A stretch of DNA of 64,000 nt from Chrysoperla carnea (lineage: Eukaryota > Arthropoda > Insecta > Neuroptera > Chrysopidae), in the NCBI RefSeq assembly GCF_905475395.1, contig NC_058339.1, forward strand, positions 9,866,001 through 9,930,000. Direction: 5' to 3'. Of the stretch, positions 25,351-37,289 are shown piece after piece. Position 1 is the stretch's first letter. Each line of letters begins with the position of its first letter. Under the pieces are notes generated by a model. The model was not told where the DNA came from. It ran no database searches and was given only the letters and a program-made list of their open reading frames with translations. A program made the translations under genes and the position numbers.

Positions 25351-28283
25351 ATGCTTTTTAAAATTGCAAAATTATCGAAACAATTTTTAATAACTAGTGA
25401 ATGTATTCAGCCATGTATTCTAACCTCCAAAAACAATCGATATTTTATTAAAAAAACACCAATTATTTCTAATATATATTCTAAAATTTTATATAAATCG
25501 TATTGTAGTTCTACAAATGATAACAAAAGTTCCGAGACACAAATTTATGGATCTCTCACCGGTAATAATACATTTTCTTCCTTTTTAGTAGTATCGTTTA
25601 GATTATATAAAACTAATAATTTCAAATCGTTTCAGATGATCAAGTTAAAAATATAACTGATGGAGATCCCGATCTTGAAAAGAAATTAAAACTTTTAATA
25701 TTAGAAACAGAAGTCTTACGACAAGATGGACAAAAAGTACCAAGCACTGAATTTATAAAAGACTTTCAATGGAAAGAATTATTATCAAAGGATACGAAAT
25801 CGTCTCGCAGAAAATATCTTAGCTTTTTATTCTCAATTGAAAAGAAAAAAGAAAATAGAATAGTAAGTAACAATTTTGAAATACTTCACAGGATATTAAT
25901 TTGAACTAATTCCACCCTAGTAGTTTTAAATTTAAATTAAGTATCATTCCAAATGAGTTATACTTCTTCAGTAATAACAAATACAATAATTTATAAAAAA
26001 TGTAAAAAAATAATACATACTTCAGTTAATCTATCTATTGTGTTCATAGATGACACCTTGGTAGAATCAGACAAGGTATGCTCTTTGTGCAGGTAGGCGT
26101 AGGGTGGGGGAATGTCTCACTCTCGGTAATCTCTCTCACACGGTACCCAATTTTTTTTCATATTTACTGTCAACAAATATGACATCAGCAATATGGCGGT
26201 GACTGTGTACCGTGTAAGAGAGTAAGAGAATGTCCCGATCCTACTCCTGCCTTTCATAAGAGCATACCTTGTCTGATTCTACCAAGGTTGGCACTGAATA
26301 TGTCATCTGCCTATCCTTGTCTATTGTGAATAACATTTCGTTTATCGACTAACTTCATGATGTTACAAATTGTAACTATCTTCAGCATGTAGTTTTCGTG
26401 TCACTATGATTATTTTGTTCAAGTATTTGAATGATTTTTTAAGGAAAAGAAAAATTTAAAAAGAAAAGAATTAGAAGAAAGAAAAGCTGAAGATAAACCT
26501 GAACGTCAATATGGTTTGGGAGCAAATACTATATTATTACGAATTTATGAAACCACCATGAATCAACAGGCTAATAATAGATTAATTCAAGCTATGCAAT
26601 TCAATCAAAAGTTAGTTATTGATTGTGGCTACGATGAACATATGAATAATATGGAAAAAATTAATACAGCAAAACAATTAATGTTACTTTTTGCTGAAAA
26701 TCGTGCACACTCAGGTATTTTTTATTTAATAAAAATTCGGAATATCACTATTTGGAGTTCTCATTAATATTATCTTTAATATGTTAAGATCTATAACGCA
26801 ATTTTCTTGCATATAATTAAATATACATTTAATTTTCTTTTATAGAACCTTTCGATTTACATTACTGCAATGCAAATTTCAATGAAAAAGTAATGCAAGC
26901 TTTAAATCGACATATACCAACTTTACTTGAACCTTGGTTTCCATTACATGTCCATACAAAAAGTTATTTGGATATATTTCCAAAAGAGAAATTAGTATAC
27001 ATGACTCCACATTGTCGAGATGATTTAGTGGAATACGATCACGATGCCATTTATATTATTGGAGCCATGGTTGATAAAGTAAGGTTTTATTTTTTATCAT
27101 GTCTTATAATCTCACTCATTTAACTTTGGGGTTTTTTTTGTTTGTTTTTGAAAGGTATCCAGTTTTTGTGTTTACATCGTGTTCAGAATTTTTTAACAAT
27201 CATTCTCATAAATTTTCACGGCAGGATTAACCCTCAACGGGGCCCTAGGCAACTATCAATTTGGGGGCCCAGTCATTTATTGTTCTCGAATATTCTCGAC
27301 CTTTTCATAAACTTCTATTCTCGAACATTCACGAAAAGGTATTTGTTTATTGTTAAATGATACTAAATGATACATTCATTTATTTTGAAATATTTCAAAA
27401 TAAAAACCCCCAGTGTACATTTTGAGATAATTCTTTTTTATTATTCAATATACTCTCCTTTCACTTCGATACACTTCTTTGCACCCTCATACAATTTGTC
27501 AAATGAGTCGGAAATGTCCTTTTTAGGAACCTTGTCTAGTTTGTCGGTCGTCGCCTTTTGAATGCGGTCAATTGAGTTTTATTTATTTGAGTAAAATTTA
27601 TTTTCAGTTCTGATTATATTTTTCTTTCACTCTCTAGAATTTTACGTTTGTAAGAAAAATTTTAGAAGTCTTTTTCATTTTTCGAGGGCCCCCTAAAATC
27701 GGGGGCCCCAGGCAACTGCCTATTCTGCCTACTTGTTAATCTGGCCCTGTAAATTTTTGTTGATCCAAAAATTGATCAAAAACTTTTCATTATCATTTGG
27801 GATACATGATACATTAATATTACGCTAACGTGTAATTGAACACAATTAATAATAATAATATAAACACGATTATATTTAAAATAATTTAATTTTTTCGTTT
27901 ATTAGATGAATAATGAGCCATTATCTTTAGCCAAAGCAAAAAAAGAAGGATTACGAATGAAACGTTTACCGCTGGATCGATACCTACAATGGGGATCAGG
28001 ATCGGGGAAAAGTTTAACATTAAATCAAATGGTGTCAATTTTACTTGATGTAAAAACTACTGGTGATTGGAATTATGCGTTACGGCATGTTCCCAGAAGA
28101 AAAGTTATGGAAATTGGTCATAATATTTTAAGGAATGACAAAAGTTCTTTGCGATTTAATAAAAACTCAAGTCGAACTGTTAAAAGTTATCCAGAAAATT
28201 CAAAAGAAATTAAAAGTAATTTTCAACCCGATAGAAAAATGCGAAAATCAAAATTATTAGTGAGTAGTATATTCAATAAATGA
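25351..28283 (+). CDS. TRMT10C (roswell, rswl): Mitochondrial tRNA methyltransferase 10C / RNase P protein 1 (5 exons)
   Basis: TRMT10C/MRPP1 binds mitochondrial tRNA precursors, methylates purine 9 with S-adenosylmethionine, and forms mitochondrial RNase P with HSD17B10 and PRORP. Exons are 25351-25561, 25636-25862, 26444-26714, 26846-27078 and 27906-28283, all GT-AG. They sum to 440 codons, giving 439 aa (human 403). The N-terminus MLFKIAKLSKQFLITS is basic and hydrophobic, as in a mitochondrial presequence. Then comes a charged helical segment (KKNLKRKELEERK). The SPOUT-type methyltransferase domain occupies about residues 200-395, with KLVIDCGYDEHM, LVYMTPHCRDDL, DAIYIIGAMVDK and RLPLDRYLQWGSG. 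AATAAA overlaps the last codons (28276-28281). Introns 2 and 4 carry MITEs. The family is sure; the C versus A/B paralogue rests on the presequence and the N-terminal region. Confidence 0.92.
26054..26288. mobile_element. Foldback MITE, about 235 bp, in TRMT10C intron 2
   Basis: ACCTTGGTAGAATCAGACAA (26054 on) continues GGTATGCTCT and is mirrored exactly from the right end at 26288. The inner arms are also related: GGTAGGCGTAGG versus GGCAGGAGTAGG, then CTCTCTCACACGGTAC versus CTCTCTTACACGGTAC. Most of the element would therefore fold into one hairpin. No ORF and no clear target-site duplication were found. Confidence 0.85.
27217..27749. mobile_element. hAT-type MITE, 533 bp, perfect 8-bp target-site duplication
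   Basis: The flanks at 27209-27216 and 27750-27757 are both TAAATTTT. The ends are CACGGCAGGATTAAC and, from the right, CAGGGCCAGATTAAC, followed inward by GGGCCC-rich blocks (CTAGGCAAC and CTGGGGCCCCCGAT). An 8-bp duplication with CAGGGCC-type ends is the hAT signature. It lies in TRMT10C intron 4 and carries a nested mariner fragment. Confidence 0.9.
27441..27569 (-). pseudogene. Mariner-type transposase C-terminal fragment
   Basis: The minus-strand frame reads DKLDKVPKKDISDSFDKLYE then KKCIEVKGEYIE and a stop at 27441-27443. The ending KCI...G.Y.E-stop is typical of mariner transposase C-termini. Only about 42 codons remain, inside the hAT MITE. Confidence 0.6.
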
Positions 28284-30388
28284 TATGTCAATTAAATTGA
28301 TTTTGAATATTGTTGTTTTTTTTTAAATATTATTTATCCAGTCAAATTAGTCCATAAAATATAAGTAAGGTTACAAAAATTTCCATAGACCTAAAAATTG
28401 GTATGAATGTTCAGAATACTATTATAAATGAACAGGGGCACAATGAAAACGGCCAAAATACTTAAATAATGTCACTATTCAAATAATCCACAAAATGTTA
28501 ATAAAGACAATCAATTGAGAATACACACAAAGAAATTTAACGAATTTGAATGACAAGCAAACGAATTTTGAAAGACGTTTTATTTATTTATTTAAAAATA
28601 TATAAAATATTGTTTCCCCAACAACCATTGAAATGGATAAATTATTATCAAAACTAATAGATGGCCTTACACGAATATAACGTGTAGAGCCACCTAGAGA
28701 AAGGCACCTTAAAAACTATAATCTGTATTGAAATTTCATGATTTTTTAAGCCGAATCAGCTTGAGTGAACCTACAACTTCATTTCTTAGATTAAATTTGT
28801 TGTTACGTTTTGAAAATTTTTAATTTTTTATATATCCACAAAGACTTCTGGTTAAATGTCAACAAAGAAAATCTGTTAAAACGTTAACATATTATTTGAC
28901 AATTGTGAAATAAATAAACTTGTATTTTTTTTTGTTTAATAAAATTGATTACTACAAAGCAAATTTGTGTATCTCTCCTAATTGTGAATATTGCGCCAAA
29001 TATAAGATGAACAAATTTGAAAAATATGAACCAAATTTAGTAGAATTCCATACTTGGTTTATCTAAATAGGATAAAATTTGGATGTAATAGAGCGAAATT
29101 AAATTTTTTGGATTTTGATGACGTGATTAAGTTCATAAAATCAATTTTTTTGATAACACCGGCAAAATTTGATCCGATTTTATTGGAATTTTTTTTTGAA
29201 ACCCACTAATTTTGGAGCAAACTTTTCGTCCATGTTGTTAGTTTTTCGCTACCATTCACGTATGTGTTTAATTCCAGGATCAAGCCTTCACATTCTTGAA
29301 GCCTATTATAGGTAGGTTAATTTTGACCACAAAGAAAAGTATGACCCAAATCCCTAGCTATCATTTATGTGCTTGATTCCGGGACCAGGACTCCACATTC
29401 TTGAAACCTATTAGAGCTAGGTTAATTTTGATCACAAATTTGAAAAATACGACCCAAATTTAGTAGGATTACATACTTGGTTTATCAAAATTGGATAAAA
29501 TTTGGATGTGATAGAGCAAAATTAAATTTTTTGGATTCTGATGACGTCATAAAGTTTAAAAATTCGACTTTTTTGATAACACCGGCAAATTTTATCCGAT
29601 CTTATTGGAATTTTTTTTGAAACCCACTAATTTTGGGTCATTCTTTTCAGCTGTGATGTCAATTTTTCGCTAGCTATTATTTATGTGCATGATTGCGGGA
29701 CTAGGACCCCACATTCCTGAAATATATTAGAGCTAGGTTAATTTTGATCACAAATTTGAAAAATATGACCCAAATTTTGTAGGATTACATACTTGGTTTA
29801 TCAAAATTGGATAAAATTTGGATGTGATAGAGCAAAATTAAATTTTTTGGATTCTGATGACGTCATAAAGTTTAAAAATTCGACTTTTTTGATAAAACCG
29901 GCAAATTTGATCCGATCTTATTGGAATTTTTTTTGAAACCCACTAATTTTGGGTCATTCTTTTCAGCTGTGATGTCAGTTTTTCCCTAGCTATCATTTAT
30001 GTGCTTGATTCCGGGACCAGGACTCCACATTCTTGAAAATTGGATAAAATTTGGATGTGATAGAGCAAAATTAAATTTTTTGGATTCTGATGACGTCATT
30101 AAGTTCATAAAATTGATTTTTTTGATAACACAGGCAAATTTGATCCGATTTTATTAGAATTTTTTTTGAAACCCACTAATTTTAGAGCAAACTTTTCGTC
30201 TGTCATGTTACTTTTTCGCTACCGTTCACCTATGTACTAAGTTCACCTATATGTAAGTTAATTTTGATGTCATAGAGCGAAATTAAATTTTTTGGATTTT
30301 GATCGCGTCATTAAGTATGATTATTATCTGAATTATGACCATTCATTATCAACGGTTGTTTTCAAGCATTTTCGACAGTTGATAATAT
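28284..30388. other. Intergenic after TRMT10C, with a tandem array
   Basis: 28284-28990 is AT-rich with nothing I can assign. 29000-30310 is the tandem array listed separately. 30311-30380 is the immediate left flank of the hAT element. Confidence 0.55.
29000..30310. repeat. Tandem repeat array with about 316-bp units and deletion variants
   Basis: The marker AAAATTTGGATGTGATAGAG recurs at about 29075, 29498, 29814 and 30047, with a partial fifth at about 30263. Other shared blocks are TTTTGATAACACCGGCAAAT, TTTTTTTGAAACCCACTAAT and CATTTATGTGCTTGATTCC. Intervals of 423, 316, 233 and about 216 bp show that units gained or lost internal segments. Confidence 0.88.
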
Positions 30389-31407
30389 CAGTGGCGTAGC
30401 GTGCCTTGTCGGGGCCCCGTATAAAATTTTTTTTGGAGGCCCTTATATGGAGGTAAAGATTTTTCACAAAAGAAAAAAAATATTGTGAGAAGTAATATTT
30501 ATTTATCACATAATTTACCCATTTTACAAATAAAAATCGAATTTTAAATATTCACTCTCCTTGCCTTTTTATCGGCAAACTGATTTATTAAATCATTTAT
30601 GGCTGATGATGATTTTAGTTTTTCTAAAGTTTCTGCCTCTATGGACAATAGTGAGATGTCTGACAGCCGTTCTTGTCCCATCGAAGTTCTTAAGTAATTT
30701 TTTATTAGTTTTAATTTTGAAAAACTTCTTTCTGCCGTTGCGGTTGTAACTGGAAGGGTCAAGAATAAAAAGCATGCTGTGATTACCTCGGGAAAACTGG
30801 ATGCAAGACTATTGAATTTTACTAGCAATAATTCAATGAGTTCTTTAATGGAATAAATTTTTTTAATTTCAGAATTTAAGCATGTTTTTAGAGCCTTTAA
30901 TTGGTCACAAAGATTAAGTGAGATGTCTTTACTGTATTTAGCAGACAGTTTTCCGGAAGCGTTTAATATCTCTTCGCTTGAAGAAGATAGGACTTTCTCC
31001 GGTTGTAATATTTCGAATATACTACTCAGGTTGCAAAGGCTCTGAAATCTTTCTTTAGTTTGAGAAATTAATATATCTAAACAGCAATAGTATACATTGA
31101 CTTTGAAATAGGATTCCGGGTCGGAAATTCTCTCATCTTGTGATAACTCATCAAAAAAACGCTTCGTTATCTTTCGCCTACTGTTTTTAAAAACAGTTGT
31201 TACCCCCCACTTTTTTGCTAAATCTTTGGATTCATTTAGCAAACTATTAAATAAATTCGGAAGGAATTGCTTTATAGAATTTTGTCATTTGTAAAATAAA
31301 ATAAATTAGAAAGTTTTTATTCTTTTTCCTTACACACTTTGGGGGCCCCCGTGGCCCAGGGGCCCCGTATAATTGATACGGCAAATACGGCGGTAGCTAC
31401 GCCCCTG
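30389..31407 (-). mobile_element. Internally deleted hAT transposon, 1019 bp, perfect 8-bp target-site duplication
   Basis: GATAATAT occurs directly at 30381-30388 and 31408-31415. The termini are CAGTGGCGTAG and, from the right, CAGGGGCGTAG, followed by GGGGCCCC-rich subterminal regions. The element contains only the C-terminal part of a transposase, so it is non-autonomous. Confidence 0.95.
30544..31242 (-). pseudogene. hAT transposase, C-terminal part only (ZMYM1-like group)
   Basis: A 232-codon open frame carries the hAT C-terminal dimerisation region: FLTLPVTTATAERSFSKLKL, then NYLRTSMGQERLSDISLLSI. The listed first codon is TTG; the frame stays open about 12 codons further upstream with no ATG before a stop. 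The DNA-binding zinc finger and most of the RNase H-like catalytic core are missing, and the frame itself has no internal stop. This fits internal deletion of a formerly intact element rather than long decay. Confidence 0.9.
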
Positions 31408-32230
31408 GATAATATCCTCTCTATTCTTCTTATACAAGTAAAATTATCAAAAACTTCCAAAATATGTGGTTTTTTGAGATTTCTCCATAATGTAGGTATT
31501 TTATAATAATAACATGCATCCGTGTAAGAGCAGGTAGATTGCGGCTTACAAAACGAGCGAGGGGCGAGGTTAAGATAACTTAAGCGATATGTTTGTGATT
31601 GAGTGGTTATCTAACTACACCAACTTTCAATGCTAAAAACAGGAGTTGAGTTTTCTGTCCTTTGTCCGGAAATTTGGTATAAATACTCCACTATGGGTTG
31701 TATGCCACACCATTTAAAAGAAATGAAACAAATTCTATAATAATTAGTAATTAAAAGCCATTAATTTCGTATATGAATAATACATAATGAAAATTAAAAA
31801 ATCGTACATCACAAACTATAAATTACATTATAAAACTAATTTATTTATAAATATGTAAAATACATTTATAGGTAGGTAGGTTTATATTTTTAAATATATA
31901 TATGTATAATTTTTTTTATAAAATAACATCAAGTTTTAGAATAATGTGCTTACAAATTACATGACACAATTGGATGAGCTAAATCCGGAAAACAGATAGT
32001 ATGCACTGAAGCAGAAAATTGGAGTCTGACCGCTGGGACAATAGACATTTATCATCAACGAAGCATCAATTGAGTACAGCTCGGCAAAATTACTGTTATC
32101 TCTGTTACTCTTTTATAAATATTTTATATATATATAATGTATTTCACCAGAAATAATATAACTTTATATACCTAGATATTTATAATAATAATTTTAAACA
32201 CTCATTAAAATTTTAAATTTTTATATCCTG

Positions 32231-32535
32231 TGAAATATATATAAAGTATATTAATTTTAGTCACAAGTTTGTAACGCTTAGAAATATTGATGATACGAAC
32301 AAAATTTCGGTATAGATCAAACTCATTTTTTACGCCCTGATCACGCTATGGAAATTTAAGTTTGATAAATCTTTTCGTTTTTGAGTCATCGTGTCCACGG
32401 ACGGACAGGCGGACGAGCAGACAGATAAACAGACGGAAATGAACTAATAAGGTGATTTTATTAACACCTATATCAAAATTTTGGTCATAGCATCAATATT
32501 TTTAACTGTGACAAACTTGGGACTAAGTAATTGAC
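32231..32535. mobile_element. Foldback composite of two Helentron-like 5' halves
   Basis: The left side reads TTTTAGTCACAAGTTTGTAA in forward orientation and the right side reads GACAAACTTGGGACTAAG in reverse. Both are the conserved 5' block of the GTCY family. The body lacks a 3' end and carries GACGGACAGGCGGACGAGCA in the middle. Confidence 0.75.
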
Positions 32536-32689
32536 ATTATAGTTACATAGACTGAGTGTCAAACAATTTTAATCGTGCCAACATCTGAGGTAATTGCTTA
32601 GGTCAAATGATAAATATTTTTTTAAGTCAAAAAGCGAAAAAGTTGGGTGAAATCACGATGTTTTATGTAAACCATTTTGTTTAACAGCT

Positions 32690-32810
32690 CAAATCTAAAA
32701 ATTTAACATCGTAAGGAATATTAAAAAATTTACCTGCTTATAAAGGGCATTGATGAGAATGTATATACAAGATAGTCCTAAGAAAAGGTAATCTTTTAGA
32801 AACGTCCTTC
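32690..32810. repeat. Partial copy of repeat family C
   Basis: TTACCTGCTTATAAAGGGCA and the following TGATGAGAATGTATATACAA match 60650-60700. The full-length copies lie at 45165-45510 and 60368-60745. Confidence 0.65.
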
Positions 32811-33515
32811 CGGAATGTATTTTTTGCGAACACCTCTACAACCATAAAACCAGTTGTAATTTATTGATACAAATAAATTACAACATATTTTGTATTTGAA
32901 ATTAAAATACGTTTTGAATTTTATTTTGTGTAGGTCAATTTTATCTATAGTCAAGTAAAACAAACATTTTTATTTACTTTTATATGGTTTAAGTGTGTTT
33001 CGAAACAAACTATATACAGCTCAAATAAAATAAAAGAACATTTAACTCATAATGTTATTATTATTATATTATTATTTTTGTTGTTATATAAAAATACTCA
33101 CTTGTTCTTTTGTCTGCATGAATATATTACTTGCTCATTTCTGTAAATTCGTTTCTAGCTCATAGACAAACAAAATTCTATGTAAACAATTCTTCATTCT
33201 TTATACCTACGTTTTAAATATGTAAACTATACGGAGAAATATTTAACTCCGTAATCGGAAGTAATCAAAATCTAGATGGCTTCTTCATGGAAATATATCG
33301 ATTTTACATGCATTCTTTCATGAGGTAGTGCAATTTTCGCTTCCTATTTTTAATTCTATTACTGCAAAACTTACTTAATTACTTCAAGTTTAGATATTAG
33401 ACGTTACGTCTGAATTCATTCGGTTTTGTAGAACTGAAGTAACTGTGTATTATTTTTTTGCTTGTCATGTAAAATTTAGATATGCAACTTGTCTGTTTAT
33501 ATTGTGAAAGTAGTT

Positions 33516-33525
33516 GCATACATAC
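33516..33525. repeat. Target-site duplication, LINE 3' side
   Basis: GCATACATAC here is repeated at 38936-38945 on the far side of the LINE. The uninterrupted paralogue at about 42046 has a single copy. Confidence 0.9.
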
Positions 33526-34139
33526 TTTTTTTTTTTTTTTTTTTTATTATTAAAATTGGCTTCAGCAAATTTGCTATACAGCCATTATCCAAATAAAGTA
33601 TACAATTTTATTACAATAAATAGTTAAATAATAAATACATCAGAAAAACAAAAATTTGACGTTCAGGAGAAAAAAAAAGTGTAATTTAGAAATTAAAAAA
33701 TAAAAATAAATTATATTCTAGTATCCAAAAAATAAAAAGATGACTCTCGAACAAACAAACAAACAAACAAAAAAATTATATAAATACAATATGAAAATTG
33801 CGAATAAAGAAAAAATAAAAAAATTCAGTTAAAAAAAACAGTAGGAGAAGACAGAGAAGAGAAAAAAAAAAATTAATAAAAATACAAATAAATGAAACGT
33901 ACTTTCTATTTTACGAACACAAGGACACATGGAATTAGACAGGAAGTTCGTCGTCGGGACCCGTCGAGACTGTATACAAAGGAAATATCACGAAAAAACA
34001 CATAGGTTGGGGGTCGCGGAAGGGTTGACAGTAGAGGGGGCTACACACAAATTTGTTTATTTATTTATTTATTTTATTTATTTATTTATTTATTTTTTAT
34101 TATAAAACAAAAAATAGATAAGAAGGGGGGGAGTTATAT

Positions 34140-37100
34140 TTAAATTTGAAATTTGGACTTGTTGAGGAAGTTGCAAATTGCAGAGAGGATTTCAAGCTTA
34201 TTTAAAGATAGGAGATGGGGAATATAATACGGACCAAAAACACCCATACTGGCTAGGGAGCTTAGAAGAATAGGTCTATGCTGATTAAGGAATGGGCAGG
34301 CGAACGTTATGTGATTTATGTCACAATAATAATATCCACATCTACATCTGCTGTCTGGGACAATATGTATTCGATGTAGATGGGCAGGTAACGAATTGTG
34401 GCCTGTTCTCAAGCGACCAATCATTGTTATGTTTTTCCTGCCCACTTCCCATTTGTGGAACCATGTTTCAAGTGATGGCGTTGGTTGTATATCATGTAGC
34501 TTACGCCCTTTAGGCGATGTATTCCACATTTGGGTCCATTCGCTCAGCATAGAACTTTTGCAGATAGCCCACAGATCTTGTGCGGGTGGAGGTGAATTAT
34601 CTTCTGGTCCAATATGAACTGCGTCCCTAGCCAACATATCAACAAATTCGTTCCCACGTATACCAATGTGTGATGGACACCACACAAAAGCAACGCAGAA
34701 ACGTTTTTGAATTAGTTTCAGTACGGTGTTTTTGATTAGTACTATGAGGGAGGGAGTTTTAGAGGTGATGCAATTTTGTTTTATAAGCGAGAGAGAACTC
34801 AGCGAGTCGGATATTATAGCTGTTTTTCTAATACTGTTTGAGTCCACGTATGCTAGTGCCTCCAAAATGGCAACGCATTCCGCAGAGAAAATTGAAAAAT
34901 GTTCTGATATACTAAGTGTGGCAGAATGCGCACCACAATGAAAAGCAACGCCCACTCGTGAATCTACACTCAACTTAGAAGCATCTGTATAGATGTGGGT
35001 ATAGTTGGGGAGAATTGAGGAAAGGTAATCATTGAAAGTGGAATTGACGAAGGGCGAGCCATAGTTTGCATGTCCGCTGTCAAGTCCACAATCAATAAAT
35101 ACCGGGATTTCCGTATATCGGGATGGAAAGTCAAAGGTGAAGAAGGGAGATAAAAGAGATTGATAAATGGGGATTACTGCAAATACACGATAAGCCACCA
35201 AGAGAAGAGGGAGATTTTTATTTCTCCAGTAGGCCGAATTTGTACAAAGCTGGTTGAGTTGGGCAAGTTTTGGAATTTGCGTTTACGCAAACGTTTGTAA
35301 GGATTTGGACGACGAGTATAGGACAAGATCATCTGCGTATTGCAGGAGTTGAGAGGGAGGCTGAATTACATTCTGTAAGCCAGAGGTATAGATATTGAAG
35401 AGAAGGGGACTCAAGACTGCACCTTGGGGTAAGCCCATTGATGCAGTTCTAGGACCGGATAAATGATTTTGGTAGTTGACGGTGAGATGACGAATTTTTA
35501 AAAATTCGTAGATGAAAGAAGTTAGTCCAGGGGGAGCCGACAGAGACGTGAGAATGTTAATGAGAATATTAATGTCAACATTATCGAAGGCTCCTTTCAC
35601 GTCAATCAAGCAGCAAACCAGGTATCCATTCTCGGAGAGAGAAATCTGGATATCAGTCAAGAGTACAGAAAGGTTATCTAGGGTAGAGGCATTTTTACGG
35701 AAGCCTCGTGAGTATGGTGGAACGATGTTATTGTATTCACACCACCATTCCAACCTGTTTTTTACTAGATGTTCCATAACCTTTGATACGCACGAGGCTA
35801 GCGCAATGGGACGGTAAGATTGGTGTATATTAGGGTCTTTATTGGGTTTAAGGATTGGAATGATCATCGTATGTCTCCATTCGTCGGGGATAGATGAGCT
35901 ACTAAGTAGTTGATTTAATATTGACAGAAAAGATGATATTGTACTGTCCGACAAGTTTTTCAACATACTATAGGATATGTTATCCGGGCCAGGAGACGAA
36001 TCCACTAGACCGGACAACACACCCCTTAGCTCACATATTCCGAACGGACGATCCATAGGATGATCATTTTGGGCGGGCAGGGTTTGAATAGGTATAAGGG
36101 CAAAGTCTGGAGTCAGATTTTGTAAGAAATCTAAGATCCAACCCTGGTTTGATGGAAAAGGAGGATATGGGTTGATAGCCCCCCTATACATCTTAACCTT
36201 ATTCCAGATCTCTTTAATAGGCGTACTCCTGGAAAGACCTTCGCAAAAAATCTTCCAGGAATTCCGCTTTTTTTCCTTAAATAGACGCCTGGTTTGTGCC
36301 TGGGTTCTTCTAAAATTACAAAAATTATCCTGTGTAAAATTGGCCTTGAGAGACCTCAAGGCCTCCTTCCTGGTTTGAATTTGCAATTTACATTCGTCAT
36401 CCCACCAAGGTGTTGGGGAAAACGGTTTTTTTGGACATTTGGAATTTGGAATGGCTATATCCCCAGCAGAGACCAAACTTTGATGAAAACTGGAATACCA
36501 TTCCAAGGGATTATTATCGGATGTGGGGGGTGGAAGAAAGTCGTCTACAGTACGAGAAAACAGAGGCCAATCTGCTCTCTCGAACTGTCTACGGGGGGTA
36601 TGTCTGGGGAGGAATAAATTATGACGATGATTTAAGGTTATTAAAATGGGAAAATGATCGCTACCATAGCTATCATTTAATGTATGCCAGAACGAAATTA
36701 AGCTTAGGTGAGGAGAACAAAAAGAGATATCGATAGCAGATGATCTTTGTTGAGGTGAAGGAATAGTTGTCGGTGATCCGTCATTCATGCAAACCAAGTT
36801 ATTGGAATCCATGAATTCCATTAGAATATCACCTCCTCTATCGGACGCAGTGCAACCCCATAGAGGATGATGATAATTTAAGTCACCGGCAATTATTACA
36901 GGTTCGGGAACATTCTGAAACATTAGGTTAAGTTCTTCGGAAGATAAAATATTTTGAGAAGAATTGTTGTAGATGGAAACTATAGATATGCCAGCAACTC
37001 TCACCGCGATTACCTGGAAAAAAGGGTTATTCGACTCAATCGGAATAAGTTGAGCCGAAACACCCCTCCTTACAAGAATCGCAGTGCCACCATAGCCATC

Positions 37101-37289
37101 ATATCTATCATTCCGGAAAATTTGATATCCGCGAATTTTTGATGTTGAGGTTGGTTTTAGCCAAGTTTCACTAAGCAATACAACATCAATGGGATAGGTA
37201 AATAAAATGAGAGCCAGGTTGGATTTATTTTGATTGATGCTTCGGATGTTCCATTGAAGCAGTTTGAGTTCTTGGGACACCTGATCCAT
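34140..37289 (-). pseudogene. LINE ORF2: endonuclease, reverse transcriptase, RNase H (interrupted)
   Basis: The start ATG at 37289 gives MDQVSQELKLLQWNIRSINQ, the first motif of an apurinic-type endonuclease; VVLLSETWLKP, IIAGDLNYHHPLWGC and SDHFPI follow. Reverse transcriptase blocks include YRPIALASCVSKVMEH, QGAVLSPLLFNIY and QYADDLVLY. A TAA at 35285-35283 ends this frame, but the same frame reopens at once and runs to 34140 with an RNase H domain (YTDAS, AECVAILEAL, ISDSLSS, WCPSHIGIRGNEFVDMLA) and a Cys-His tail (CRCGYYYCDINHITFAC). Only about 55 residues separate YADD from the pre-RNase H region, where relatives have roughly 200 more. I infer an internal deletion at the stop. Confidence 0.93.

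Larger units (their letters stand above)
31408..33515. other. Intergenic between the hAT element and the LINE
   Basis: No gene is supported. It contains a foldback Helentron-like composite (32231-32535) and a family C fragment (32690-32810). The segment 33400-33525 is the left half of repeat family B, split by the LINE insertion. Confidence 0.6.

Noticed and set aside
34292..34617. Plus-strand ORFs opposite the LINE RNase H region, and similar ones at 35512-37795
   Set aside because: They are antisense shadows of LINE ORF1 and ORF2 coding sequence.
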